Shown here one piece after another: positions 48,013-56,583 of a stretch of DNA of 64,000 nt (position 1 is its first letter; every line of letters begins with the position of its first letter). Under the pieces are notes generated by a model. That model was not told the DNA's origin. It ran no database searches and saw only the letters and a list, made by a program, of their open reading frames with translations. This stretch comes from Corynebacterium callunae DSM 20147 (GTDB taxonomy: Bacteria; Actinomycetota; Actinomycetes; Mycobacteriales; Mycobacteriaceae): the NCBI RefSeq assembly GCF_000344785.1, contig NC_020506.1:868001-932000 (forward strand), written 5' to 3'. The translations under genes were made by a program, and so were the position numbers.

Positions 48013-48879
48013 ATGGAAGAACCCTCAGGCGCACAGCTGCTTGGCCCGGTGGAGATCCGCGCCCTCGCAGAAAAACTCGATGTCACACCCACGAAAAAAC
48101 TGGGACAGAACTTTGTTCATGATCCCAATACCGTGCGTCGAATTGTTGGCGCCGCCGGACTTACCGCTGAAGACCATGTAGTAGAGGTCGGACCAGGGCT
48201 CGGTTCACTAACCTTGGCCCTGGTTGATGTGGCAAAAACCGTCACCGCAGTGGAAATTGATCCACGCCTGGCAGCAGAATTGCCAGCCACCTTTCAATGG
48301 CGTGCCCCAGATCTGGCCGATAAATTAAGCATTGTGCTCAAAGATGCGCTCCAGGTAAAACAAGCAGATTTGGCAGTTCAGCCCACCGCATTGGTGGCTA
48401 ACTTGCCATATAACGTCTCTGTTCCAGTGCTGCTACACATGATGGAAGAATTTCCGACCATCACCAAGGTGCTCGTTATGGTGCAAGCCGAGGTAGCTGA
48501 TCGTTTAGCAGCTGATCCGGGCTCCAAGATTTATGGTGTACCAAGTGTCAAGGCTTCTTTCTATGGACCTGTCACCAAAGCTGGTTCCATTGGTAAGAAT
48601 GTTTTTTGGCCTGCACCGAAGATCGAATCCGGGTTGGTGAAAATCACCCGAGTGGAAACTCCGTGGCAACAAGACGATGAAACCAGGAAGAAAGTCTGGC
48701 CCATCATTGATGCTGCCTTCCTGCAGCGTCGCAAGACCTTGAGAGCTGCTCTTTCGGGATACTTTGGATCTGCCCAAGCTGCCGAGGATGCCCTTAGAGC
48801 AGCAAATATTGATCCTGGCCTGAGAGGTGAAAAGCTCGATATCGCCGATTATGTTCGCCTTGGATTGCAGGAGGCATAG
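48013..48879 (+). CDS. ksgA: 16S rRNA dimethyladenosine transferase
   Basis: Dimethylates A1518 and A1519 of 16S rRNA. 288 residues with [21 protein letters not shown] motif [14 protein letters not shown] and catalytic NLPYNVSVP. It lies 36 nt after rpf2 and is directly followed by ispE with no gap. Confidence 0.96.
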   Translation: MEEPSGAQLLGPVEIRALAEKLDVTPTKKLGQNFVHDPNTVRRIVGAAGLTAEDHVVEVGPGLGSLTLALVDVAKTVTAVEIDPRLAAELPATFQWRAPDLADKLSIVLKDALQVKQADLAVQPTALVANLPYNVSVPVLLHMMEEFPTITKVLVMVQAEVADRLAADPGSKIYGVPSVKASFYGPVTKAGSIGKNVFWPAPKIESGLVKITRVETPWQQDDETRKKVWPIIDAAFLQRRKTLRAALSGYFGSAQAAEDALRAANIDPGLRGEKLDIADYVRLGLQEA

Positions 48880-49818
48880 GTGAAAATTACGGCCAAGGCC
48901 TGGGCGAAGACCAATCTGCACCTCGGTGTGGGGGAGGCTCGTCCCGATGGATTCCATGAACTGTTGACAGTTTTTCAGACGATTGATCTTTTTGACACCG
49001 TCACACTAGAAACCATTGATGAGGAAATTGTCGAAACAGGATCCGTCGTAAAGCGCCTTTCTGTAACCGGACCCCGTGGGGTCCCGGAAGACGCCACTAA
49101 CCTGGCGTGGCGCGCAGTTGATGCGTTAGTGGCGCGTCGCGCCGAGCAGACCCCGCTGCCTGCAGTTACCTTGCATATTGACAAGGGGATTCCGGTGGCT
49201 GGTGGCATGGCTGGCGGTTCGGCGGATGCGGCGGCGACGTTGCGCGCTGTGGATGCTTGGATCGGGCCTTTTGGTCAAGAGACCTTATTAGAGGTTGCCG
49301 CTGAGTTGGGTTCGGATGTGCCATTTTGTTTATTGGGTGGCACCATGCGTGGCAGCGGTCGTGGCGAGCAATTGGTAGATATGCTCAATCGTGGAAAGTA
49401 TCACTGGGTGGTCGCAGTTTTTGCAAAGGGCCTGTCCACGCCTGCGGTATTTAAAAAGCATGATGAAATACATTGGCATGGCAATTTTGAAATTGAAGAA
49501 CTCAGCGAGGCTTTGCTGCAGGGCGACTACTTAAGCGTAGGTTCTGCTTTGCACAATGACCTGCAGATTTCCGCTTTTAGTTTGCGTCCGGAATTGCGCA
49601 CTGTGCTTACCGATGGCATTAAGGCCGGTGCTTTTACTGGCATCGTTTCCGGATCGGGCCCAACATTGGTGTTTATTTGTGAAAATGCTGCCGATGCCCG
49701 CGATGTTGCAGAATCGCTTATTGATGGCGGACAGGTTTTGGCAGCTCACACTGCCACTGGCCCAGCATCACGCTCCGCGCGAACCCGCGGCGCACATATT
49801 TTGTCTATCGAAGACTAA
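48880..49818 (+). CDS. ispE: 4-diphosphocytidyl-2-C-methyl-D-erythritol kinase
   Basis: GHMP kinase of the MEP isoprenoid pathway. 312 residues; AWAKTNLHLGVGEARPDGFHEL at the N-terminus contains the catalytic Lys/Asp region, and the ATP loop is PVAGGMAGGSADAAATLRA. GTG start follows the ksgA stop immediately. The isoprenoids made feed polyprenyl carriers for the envelope enzymes of this region. Confidence 0.96.
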   Translation: MKITAKAWAKTNLHLGVGEARPDGFHELLTVFQTIDLFDTVTLETIDEEIVETGSVVKRLSVTGPRGVPEDATNLAWRAVDALVARRAEQTPLPAVTLHIDKGIPVAGGMAGGSADAAATLRAVDAWIGPFGQETLLEVAAELGSDVPFCLLGGTMRGSGRGEQLVDMLNRGKYHWVVAVFAKGLSTPAVFKKHDEIHWHGNFEIEELSEALLQGDYLSVGSALHNDLQISAFSLRPELRTVLTDGIKAGAFTGIVSGSGPTLVFICENAADARDVAESLIDGGQVLAAHTATGPASRSARTRGAHILSIED

Positions 49819-49850
49819 AGCTAGTGAAATTGGAGTAAAAGAAAAACACA

Positions 49851-51656
49851 ATGGCCAATCTGATCAATCTGGAAAACGTCTCAAAGACGTGGGGATTAAA
49901 GACGCTTCTCGACGGGGTGTCGCTGGGAGTGCAAAGCGGCGACCGTATCGGTGTAGTAGGCCTCAACGGCGGTGGCAAGACCACCTTGCTTGAAGTGCTT
50001 ACCGGCATCGAACCTCCGGATGCGGGCCGTGTTTCACATAACTCTGATCTGCGCATGGCAGTTGTTACCCAGCGTGCCGAGCTCAATGATGATGACACTG
50101 TTGCTGATGTTGTGCTTGGACCACTTGGCCTGGAAGTTTTTGAATGGGCTTCCAATGCAACTGTGCGCGATGTGCTCGGCGGCTTGGGAATTGTCAATCT
50201 GGGTCTAGATACCAAGGTGGGCAACCTCTCGGGTGGAGAGCGTCGCCGTACCAATTTGGCTGCTGCTTTGGTCCAAGATTTGGATCTCATTGTGCTTGAC
50301 GAGCCCACCAACCACCTTGACGTGGAAGGCGTGCAGTGGCTGGCATCTTATTTGCTTTCCCGTCGCATTGCCATTGTTGTGGTCACCCACGATCGTTGGT
50401 TCCTGGACACCATTGCCACCACCACCTGGGAAGTTCATGATGGCGTAGTTGATTCCTATGAAGGCGGCTACAACGACTGGACCTTCGCCCGTGCTGAGCG
50501 TGCGCGCCAGTCCGACATCATCGAGCAGCGTCGCCAGAACCTAGCCCGCAAGGAACTTGCTTGGCTGCGCCGCGGTGCACCTGCCCGTACCTCTAAACCT
50601 CGCTATCGCATTGAAGCCGCCGAGGCGTTGATTGCTGACGTGCCAGCTCCGCGTGACAAAGTGGAATTGATGAAATTCTCTAAATCACGCCAAGGCCGTG
50701 TGGTTATTGAGTTGGAAGATGCAGCAATTGCAACACCAGATGACCGCATGCTGGTTGAGGATCTCACCTGGCGTCTGGCCCCTGGCGAGCGCATCGGTCT
50801 GGTGGGCGTTAACGGCTCCGGCAAAACTACGCTGCTGCGCACTTTGGCTGGCGAGCATCCTTTGCGAGCCGGTAAGAGAATCGAAGGCCAAACTGTAAAG
50901 CTTGGTTGGCTGCGTCAGGAGCTCGATGATCTTGATCTTTCCCGCCGTCTTATTGACTGCGTGGAAGATGTTGCTTCTTATGTGGTGATGGGTGATAAGC
51001 AGATTTCTGCCTCCCAATTGGCTGAACGCCTGGGATTTTCACCGCAGCGTCAGCGCACTCCAGTAGGAGATCTGTCCGGTGGTGAGCGCAGGCGCCTGCA
51101 GCTTACCCGAGTGCTCATGGCCGAGCCCAACGTTTTGCTTCTCGACGAGCCCACCAACGACCTTGACATCGATACCCTTCAAGAGCTGGAATCTTTGCTT
51201 GATGGTTGGCCAGGCACCTTGGTGGTTATCTCTCACGACCGTTATCTGATCGAGCGAGTAACCGACTCCACCTGGGCACTTTTTGGCGATGGCAAACTTA
51301 CCAACCTACCAGGTGGCATTGAAGAATACCTCGCTCGTCGTGTGGTTTTGATGGAAGCTTCAGATACTGGTGTTTTGAACCTGGGATCGGCCAATGCTGT
51401 GTCGGAGAGCTCTTCAACCTCTACGATGTCTTCCCAAGAACGCCACCGCATCACCAAAGAAATGAATGCTTTGGAACGCAAAATGGGAAAGCTTGACCAA
51501 CAAATGGACAAGTTGAACCAGCAACTGGCAGCTGCGGCAGAAGAAATGGATACCGCGAAGCTCACTGAATTAGACACCAAGTTGCGCGCGGTACGCGATG
51601 AACATAGTGATCTAGAAATGCAGTGGATGGAACTTGGCGAGGAAATTGAAGTCTAG
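49851..51656 (+). CDS. ABC-F family ATPase
   Basis: 601 residues, two ABC domains without membrane segments. Walker A GLNGGGKTT and GVNGSGKTT, and signature motifs LSGGERRRTNLA and LSGGERRRLQLT, are each followed by DEPTNHLD/DEPTNDLD. The linker (about 225-280) is short and the C-terminal 80 residues form a coiled coil. ABC-F proteins act on the ribosome; the close match is to the Uup-like housekeeping group, not to a resistance factor, but this is not certain. Confidence 0.9.
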   Translation: MANLINLENVSKTWGLKTLLDGVSLGVQSGDRIGVVGLNGGGKTTLLEVLTGIEPPDAGRVSHNSDLRMAVVTQRAELNDDDTVADVVLGPLGLEVFEWASNATVRDVLGGLGIVNLGLDTKVGNLSGGERRRTNLAAALVQDLDLIVLDEPTNHLDVEGVQWLASYLLSRRIAIVVVTHDRWFLDTIATTTWEVHDGVVDSYEGGYNDWTFARAERARQSDIIEQRRQNLARKELAWLRRGAPARTSKPRYRIEAAEALIADVPAPRDKVELMKFSKSRQGRVVIELEDAAIATPDDRMLVEDLTWRLAPGERIGLVGVNGSGKTTLLRTLAGEHPLRAGKRIEGQTVKLGWLRQELDDLDLSRRLIDCVEDVASYVVMGDKQISASQLAERLGFSPQRQRTPVGDLSGGERRRLQLTRVLMAEPNVLLLDEPTNDLDIDTLQELESLLDGWPGTLVVISHDRYLIERVTDSTWALFGDGKLTNLPGGIEEYLARRVVLMEASDTGVLNLGSANAVSESSSTSTMSSQERHRITKEMNALERKMGKLDQQMDKLNQQLAAAAEEMDTAKLTELDTKLRAVRDEHSDLEMQWMELGEEIEV

Positions 51657-51686
51657 ATTTTGCTGCTTTAGCTAGGCATTTCTAAG

Positions 51687-51727
51687 AAGGTCATTTCTTG
51701 AGGTTATTCCTCGGGGGATGACCTTTT
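51687..51727 (+). terminator. Terminator after the ABC-F gene
   Basis: Stem AAGGTCAT / ATGACCTT with an inner GAGG / CCTC stem, followed by TTTTGTT. Confidence 0.8.
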
Positions 51728-51774
51728 GTTATGTTTCACGAAGTGGCGGGTGCACAAGTGTGATGGGAAAGCTA

Positions 51775-51803
51775 TTGCCGTATACCCCCCATGGGTATAT
51801 ATT
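51775..51803 (+). promoter_or_regulatory. copL-copB promoter with CsoR-like operator in its spacer
   Basis: -35 TTGCCG (51775-51780), 17-bp spacer, -10 TATATT (51798-51803). The operator TATACCCCCCATGGGTATA (51781-51799) has 7-bp inverted arms TATACCC / GGGTATA separated by 5 bp, the form typical of CsoR copper-sensor sites. A bound repressor would cover both promoter elements. Confidence 0.7.
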
Positions 51804-51948
51804 GATGTTTAGGTCACTAATAGCTTTTGATTGTGACTAAGGATCTTTGTTGAAATTTTTACCCAATAAAAATCCGTTGACATAACCCTGAAGCGTTCGC
51901 TGGAAATAACATTCTTGACTGGCGTGCGTGCAAACGAAGGAATGCAAA
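51804..51948 (+). other. copL leader region
   Basis: About 140 nt from the predicted start of transcription to the copL ATG. It contains an inverted pair GTCAC (51813) / GTGAC (51833) and a TTGACA at 51877 with no matching -10. No gene or riboswitch is recognised. Confidence 0.35.
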
Positions 51949-52545
51949 ATGAACTACCGCACAAAAACACTGCTCGTTGCCTTAACTGCAACTGGAACTT
52001 TGGTTCTCAGCGCATGTTCTCCAGCAGATGAAAGTTCCTCCGCAACATCTTCTAGTTCCTCCAGCTCCTCAAGTTCTTCCAGTGCTGCAGCTGATCCACA
52101 CTCTTCAATGATGCACTCAATGGGAAATGCAGAAGTTCCTGAAGGAATGACCGAGGCAACAGATCCTACCTACCCAGTTGGAACTGAAGTGACCTTAACT
52201 GCAGACCACATGCCAGGTATGGAAGGCGCAACGGCAACAGTGTCAGGAGCATATGACACTTATACCTACGCTGTGGACTATGTACCCACTACCGGCGGCG
52301 CCACCGTCCTAGACCACCGTTGGGTTGTTCAAGAAGAGATCGAAAACGCTGGCACCGAGCGCCTGGCAAATGGCACCAAAGTTACGCTAACCGCTGGCCA
52401 TATGGCGGGAATGGACGGTGCAGAAGCAACGATTGCTTCCTCCACCGATGAGACGGTCTACGCCGTGGACTTTGAAATGAACGGTATGACCATGGAAAAC
52501 CACATGTGGGTAGTCGAAAGTGAAATGCAACCCCTAAGCAACTAA
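51949..52545 (+). CDS. copL: Copper-binding lipoprotein, CopL/YdhK-like (DUF1541 repeats)
   Basis: 198 residues. A lipoprotein signal ends with VLSAC (lipidated Cys23), followed by a serine-rich linker (about 28-45). Two similar repeats follow, each with a V/KVTLTAxHMxGM motif, a AVD(Y/F) strand and a HxWVV motif (about 70-130 and 133-195). The HMxGM motifs are probable metal sites. In Staphylococcus the DUF1541 lipoprotein CopL binds copper outside the cell beside CopB, the same pairing as here. ATG 51949 has GAAGGA 7 nt upstream. Confidence 0.82.
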   Translation: MNYRTKTLLVALTATGTLVLSACSPADESSSATSSSSSSSSSSSSAAADPHSSMMHSMGNAEVPEGMTEATDPTYPVGTEVTLTADHMPGMEGATATVSGAYDTYTYAVDYVPTTGGATVLDHRWVVQEEIENAGTERLANGTKVTLTAGHMAGMDGAEATIASSTDETVYAVDFEMNGMTMENHMWVVESEMQPLSN

Positions 52546-52577
52546 TGAACCTGCTTCAAGAAAGGTAGTGGTTTCTC

Positions 52578-54686
52578 ATGACTATGGGAGATTCACACGC
52601 AACTCACACTGGTCATGAGGGCCACGGAGGTCATGCTGGGCATGGTGGTCATGAGGGCCACGGAGGTCATGCTGGGCATGCTGGGCACGACGAACACGGA
52701 GGTCATGCTGGGCATGGTGGTCATGGTGGTCACGTAGAAAAATTCAGAAAACTGTTTTGGCTCATGCTTTTGCTGGCCATTCCTGTCGTTATTTTTAATG
52801 ACATGTTTGCAGGAGTGATTGGATACTCGCTTCCAGACTGGCCATGGGTTCCATGGGTCTCCCCGCTGATTGGTACCGTCATATTTTTCTGGGGCGGCTG
52901 GCCCTTCTTGCTAGGTGCTTATTCAGAAATTCGTGGACGTAAACCGGGCATGATGCTATTGATTGCACTTGCTATCAGTGTCGCTTTTCTAGCTTCATGG
53001 GGCTCTAGCCTTGGACTCTTAAGCCATGAACTTAACTTCTGGTGGGAACTAGCTTTATTGGTTGTCATCATGCTTTTGGGACACTGGATCGAAATGCGTT
53101 CATTGGCTCAGACCACCTCAGCTCTTGATTCTCTAGCTGCTCTGCTTCCAGATGAAGCTGAGAAAGTAGTTGGGGCAGAGGTCGTTAAGGTTTCTCCAGG
53201 TGAACTGGCCGTTGGTGATGTAGTGATCGTACGTCCAGGCTCAGCTGTGCCCGCGGATGGAATCATTGTTGATGGTGCAGCTTCCATGGACGAAGCAATG
53301 GTGACTGGTGAATCTAAAACAATTTGGCGAGAATCCGGTGATCATGTCATTGCTGGCACTATCGCGACAGATTCTGGTTTAAGAGTTAAAGTCACCGCCG
53401 CTGGTGATGAAACCACATTGGCTGGAATTCAAAAACTCGTTTCTGAGGCTCAGGCTTCATCTTCGCGAGCTCAACGAATTGCTGATACTGCAGCAAATTG
53501 GCTTTTCTGGTTTGCGCTGGGGGCTGCGGCTATCACTGCTGTAGTTTGGTCGCTTTTGGGAATGCCAGATGAGGCAGTAATCCGTACTATTTCGGTTCTT
53601 GTGATTGCTTGTCCACATGCCTTGGGTCTGGCAATTCCGCTAGTTGTTTCAATTGCAACGGAGCGAGCTGCCCGTGGGGGAGTGCTCATTAAAGATCGTC
53701 TTGCTTTGGAATCCATGCGCAAGATTGACACGGTTCTCTTTGATAAGACAGGAACGTTGACCAAGGGTGAGCCACATCTTGCGGAAATTGAGGTGGTAGA
53801 GGGTTTTGCAGCAGATGAGGTGCTCGCTTTGGCAGCAGCAGCCGAAGCTAATAGTGAGCACCCACTTGCTCGCGCTATTCTTCGAGCTGCAGATGAAAAA
53901 GGCTTGAGCGTAATGCCTGCTAGTGATTTTTCATCGGCGCCTGCGGTTGGTGTCAAAGCGACGGTTGCTGGGAAAGTTGTTGAGGTAGGTGGCCCATTTT
54001 TACTTAAACAAGCTGGAGTAATCGAGCTACCTATTGTGCAAAGATGGAGTTCCGTAGGGGGAACAATTCTCCACGTCTTGGTAGATGGCCAGGTCATTGG
54101 TGTCATTTCCTTGGTTGATGAGGTTCGCCCGGAATCTTATACGGCAGTTAATGCGCTACATGAACTTGGAATTCAAGTCGTGATGATCACCGGTGATGCT
54201 CAAGCAGTGGCTGACACTGTGGCAAAGGATCTTGGCATCGATAGGGTTTTTGCCGGAGTTCGACCAGAAGATAAAGCATCCAAGGTGGCTGAGCTGCAAC
54301 ATGAAGGCAGGTTAGTTGCCATGGTTGGGGATGGCGTTAACGATGCTCCTGCTCTTGCTACGGCTGATGTGGGCATTGCCATCGGTGCTGGTACCGATGT
54401 GGCGATAAACTCTGCCGGCGTGATTTTGGCTTCTTCAGATCCTCGATCAGTGCTTTCCATGGTCAAGCTTTCACAAGCGGCTTATCGGAAGATGAAACAG
54501 AATTTGTGGTGGGCAGCAGGTTATAACTTGATTTCTGTGCCGCTGGCAGCAGGAATTTTGGCTCCAGTGGGATTTGTCTTGCCAATGAGTGTTGGTGCAC
54601 TTTTGATGTCGGTATCCACGGTTGTTGTGGCGTTGAATGCTCAACTCTTGCGCAGGTTGGATCTATCGCCAAATAAGGTGATTTAG
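52578..54686 (+). CDS. copB: CopB-type copper-exporting P1B ATPase with His-rich N-tail
   Basis: 702 residues. The first 53 residues carry 16 histidines, every third position from His7 to His52. Then follow eight helices, the metal-site motif Cys345-Pro346-His347 (CPH, as in CopB), the phosphorylation site Asp389 (DKTGTLT), and GDGVNDAPALA. It exports copper, probably together with the upstream lipoprotein. No copper regulator gene is in the window. ATG 52578 has a weak AAAGG 11 nt upstream; ATG 52584 is possible. The base composition is lower in G+C than adjacent core genes. Confidence 0.9.
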   Translation: MTMGDSHATHTGHEGHGGHAGHGGHEGHGGHAGHAGHDEHGGHAGHGGHGGHVEKFRKLFWLMLLLAIPVVIFNDMFAGVIGYSLPDWPWVPWVSPLIGTVIFFWGGWPFLLGAYSEIRGRKPGMMLLIALAISVAFLASWGSSLGLLSHELNFWWELALLVVIMLLGHWIEMRSLAQTTSALDSLAALLPDEAEKVVGAEVVKVSPGELAVGDVVIVRPGSAVPADGIIVDGAASMDEAMVTGESKTIWRESGDHVIAGTIATDSGLRVKVTAAGDETTLAGIQKLVSEAQASSSRAQRIADTAANWLFWFALGAAAITAVVWSLLGMPDEAVIRTISVLVIACPHALGLAIPLVVSIATERAARGGVLIKDRLALESMRKIDTVLFDKTGTLTKGEPHLAEIEVVEGFAADEVLALAAAAEANSEHPLARAILRAADEKGLSVMPASDFSSAPAVGVKATVAGKVVEVGGPFLLKQAGVIELPIVQRWSSVGGTILHVLVDGQVIGVISLVDEVRPESYTAVNALHELGIQVVMITGDAQAVADTVAKDLGIDRVFAGVRPEDKASKVAELQHEGRLVAMVGDGVNDAPALATADVGIAIGAGTDVAINSAGVILASSDPRSVLSMVKLSQAAYRKMKQNLWWAAGYNLISVPLAAGILAPVGFVLPMSVGALLMSVSTVVVALNAQLLRRLDLSPNKVI
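52611..52682 (+). repeat. 36-bp tandem repeat encoding His/Gly-rich tail
   Basis: Two adjoining 36-bp units (52611-52646 and 52647-52682, differing only at the last bases) each encode GHEGHGGHAGH-type 12 residues; partial units continue to about 52735. A candidate for length variation between strains. Confidence 0.75.
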
Positions 54687-54711
54687 AAAACCTGTTGCAC
54701 ATCAGAAATTT

Positions 54712-54737
54712 AGAGGTCTTCTGGATAAGGCCTCTAT
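54712..54737 (+). terminator. Hairpin after copB (weak terminator or attenuator)
   Basis: Arms TAGAGGTCTT / AAGGCCTCTA with one mismatch and a 6-nt loop. There is no proper T run, and it sits just upstream of the next gene's promoter, so termination is uncertain. Confidence 0.45.
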
Positions 54738-54745
54738 CTATTGGC

Positions 54746-54751
54746 TATGAT
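54746..54751 (+). promoter_or_regulatory. Putative -10 box for leaderless ABM gene 1
   Basis: TATGAT ends 7 nt before the ATG at 54759. Confidence 0.5.
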
Positions 54752-54758
54752 GGGTGAA

Positions 54759-55082
54759 ATGATCTTAATCAACGTAAAATTCAAGCCTTTGCCCGAGTAT
54801 GTAGCCAATTTCCGCGAATTGGTTGCCGAGTTTACTGAGAAGACCCGTGCTGAAGAGGGAAATATCTTCTTTGAGTGGTCCATCAATACCGATAACCCAA
54901 ATGAATTTGTTCTTATTGAGGCTTTCCAGGACGATGCAGCCGAAGCTCATGTCAACAGCGATCATTTCAAGGCAGCATGTGAGCTCTTCCCAACCATCTT
55001 GATTGAGACTCCAGAGATCATCAACACTCTTATTGAAGGCAAGACTGAGTGGGATCGTATGGCGGAGTTTGCTGTTAAATAA
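54759..55082 (+). CDS. ABM-domain protein 1 (antibiotic biosynthesis monooxygenase-like)
   Basis: 107 residues forming one ferredoxin-like ABM domain: MILINVKFKPLPEYV...FRELVAEFTEKTRAEEGNIFFEW and WDRMAEF at the end. Such small dimers include quinol monooxygenases and heme-degrading enzymes; neither the Asn/Trp set of IsdG nor another diagnostic set is clear, so the substrate is unknown. The alignment with the next gene starts at MILIN, which supports ATG 54759 over 54741. No close link to copB is proven. Confidence 0.75.
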   Translation: MILINVKFKPLPEYVANFRELVAEFTEKTRAEEGNIFFEWSINTDNPNEFVLIEAFQDDAAEAHVNSDHFKAACELFPTILIETPEIINTLIEGKTEWDRMAEFAVK

Positions 55083-55112
55083 GATGTCCTAAATTGGGCA
55101 GATAGTTTATGA

Positions 55113-55130
55113 ATATGATGCTAGTCATAT
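55113..55130. promoter_or_regulatory. Inverted repeat upstream of ABM gene 2
   Basis: ATATGATGCTAGTCATAT: 6-bp arms ATATGA / TCATAT with a 6-bp spacer, lying where the -35 of the next gene should be. Possible repressor site. Confidence 0.4.
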
Positions 55131-55145
55131 ATTTCAAAATGGACG

Positions 55146-55151
55146 TATGAT
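55146..55151 (+). promoter_or_regulatory. Putative -10 box for leaderless ABM gene 2
   Basis: TATGAT ends 6 nt before the ATG at 55158, mirroring the arrangement of the first paralogue. Confidence 0.5.
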
Positions 55152-55157
55152 GAGGGC

Positions 55158-55481
55158 ATGCACATTGTAAATATTCGATTCAAGCCCAAGGCTAAGTATG
55201 TGGAGACATTCCGCTACACCGTTGACAAATTCACCGAAGAAACTAGGACAGAGGAAGGCTGTCTCTATTTTGACTGGTTCCGCAATACTGATTATCCAGG
55301 TGAATATCTGGTAGTTGGTGTCTGGACTGATGAAGGTGCCAAGGCACATCAAAACAGTGAACAGTACCTCAGAGCCCAAGAAACTTTGCCACCGTTGCTG
55401 CAACAAACGCCACTTATTGTGCAAAGCGAGTTTCCGCATAAGAAAGGCTGGGAACGGTTTAGTGATTTTGAGGTCAACTAG
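55158..55481 (+). CDS. ABM-domain protein 2 (paralogue of the preceding gene)
   Basis: 107 residues, the same length as the first copy. MHIVNIRFKPKAKYVETFRYTVDKFTEETRTEEGCLYFDW aligns along its whole length with copy 1 (shared FKP, EF/KFTE.TR.EEG, FxW, NTD.P.E, HxNS). Each half-conserved position suggests an old duplication with divergence. Has its own promoter. Function unknown; an oxidative or quinone-related role is possible. Confidence 0.75.
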   Translation: MHIVNIRFKPKAKYVETFRYTVDKFTEETRTEEGCLYFDWFRNTDYPGEYLVVGVWTDEGAKAHQNSEQYLRAQETLPPLLQQTPLIVQSEFPHKKGWERFSDFEVN

Positions 55482-55496
55482 TTTTTCGGTTCAAAA

Positions 55497-55550
55497 CCCC
55501 CCATCTCGAAGGTATCTTTATCAAACCTTTGTAGCTAATGGGGGATTTTT
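55497..55550 (+). terminator. Terminator after the ABM pair
   Basis: Outer stem CCCCCAT / ATGGGGG with a long loop that contains AAGGT / ACCTT, then TTTTT. Confidence 0.7.
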
Positions 55551-55607
55551 CATGTCAACTTAGCAAATAGGAGCAATTACTTAAGGATTTACTTGTAGGC
55601 TCAAATC

Positions 55608-56531
55608 ATGGGAAATAAAAAAGATTCTGAAAGTCTGCCGGACTTCCACAAGAATCCGCCAAAGCTCGATAAAAAAGCTTATGAAAAAGAGCTCAAGCGT
55701 CTCCAAGCTGAGTTGGTCAATCTCCAGCAATGGGTCGTGGAGACCGGAGCTCGCGTTGTTATCGTGATGGAAGGTCGCGATGCTGCTGGCAAAGGCTCTG
55801 CCATCAAGCGGATTACTCAATACCTCAACCCACGTTCTGCCCGGATTGAAGCTCTTCCAACACCTAGCTCTCGAGAAAAAGGGCAGTGGTATTTCCAGCG
55901 TTATATTGAAAAGCTGCCAACTGCAGGCGAGATCGTAATTTTTGATAGGTCTTGGTACAACCGCGCCGGCGTTGAGCGAGTGATGGGTTTTTGTACCTCT
56001 CAGGAATACCGCCGATTCTTGCACCAGGCCCCTATTTTTGAGCGTCTGCTGGTAGAAGATGGCATCCACCTGCGTAAGTACTGGTTCTCAGTATCTGATG
56101 AGGAACAAATTTCCCGCTTCCAGGATCGGTTGAGTGATCCGTTGCGCCGTTGGAAGCTCTCACCAATGGATTTGCAGTCTATTACCAAGTGGGAGGACTA
56201 TTCTCGTGCGAAGGATGAGATGTTCATCCACACTGATATCCCTTCTGCACCGTGGTACACGGTGGAATCAGAGGACAAGAAGCGTTCTCGAATTAACGTG
56301 ATTTCACATCTCTTGTCCACGATTCCTTATGAGAAGATCGATCGCCCTTTGCCAGAGATTCCGGAACGTCCAAATCCTGACACTGACTATGAGCGTCCTC
56401 CACGTGATGAATTCCGTTATGTTCCCGATGTTGCTGCCCACCTAGAAGAAGATCGCATCGAGGCAGTAAAGCAGGAGAAAAAGGATAAGAAGGCCAGTAA
56501 GAAAGAGAAAAAGGGCAAAAAGAAGGCTTAA
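55608..56531 (+). CDS. ppk2A: Polyphosphate kinase 2 (class I PPK2)
   Basis: Moves phosphate between polyphosphate and nucleotides, mainly making NTP/NDP from poly-P or the reverse. 307 residues: Walker A GRDAAGKGS (56-64), Walker B FDRSWYNRAGVERVMGF (from 112) and the lid module with arginines (RRWKLSPMDLQS). A Lys-rich tail (about 280-307) is an extension that may bind polyphosphate. The C. glutamicum paralogue at this position is PPK2A. Confidence 0.92.
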   Translation: MGNKKDSESLPDFHKNPPKLDKKAYEKELKRLQAELVNLQQWVVETGARVVIVMEGRDAAGKGSAIKRITQYLNPRSARIEALPTPSSREKGQWYFQRYIEKLPTAGEIVIFDRSWYNRAGVERVMGFCTSQEYRRFLHQAPIFERLLVEDGIHLRKYWFSVSDEEQISRFQDRLSDPLRRWKLSPMDLQSITKWEDYSRAKDEMFIHTDIPSAPWYTVESEDKKRSRINVISHLLSTIPYEKIDRPLPEIPERPNPDTDYERPPRDEFRYVPDVAAHLEEDRIEAVKQEKKDKKASKKEKKGKKKA

Positions 56532-56583
56532 TAACAGTCACCTTCTTGCCCCGGGCCCAACTTAAATAAGCCCCAGCCGGAGT

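Noticed and set aside
51889..51909. CopR-type tandem box in the copL leader
   Set aside because: TGAAGCGTT followed by TGGAAATAA resembles the TGAAGATTT tandem only loosely (about six mismatches).
53471..54106. 211-residue frame antisense to copB
   Set aside because: Ser/Ala/Thr-rich shadow of the ATPase P-domain with no ribosome site.
52578..54686. Zinc or cadmium ATPase reading for the His-rich P1B pump
   Set aside because: The membrane motif is CPH, typical of CopB, not CPC or the zinc-type set, and the neighbour is a DUF1541 copper lipoprotein.
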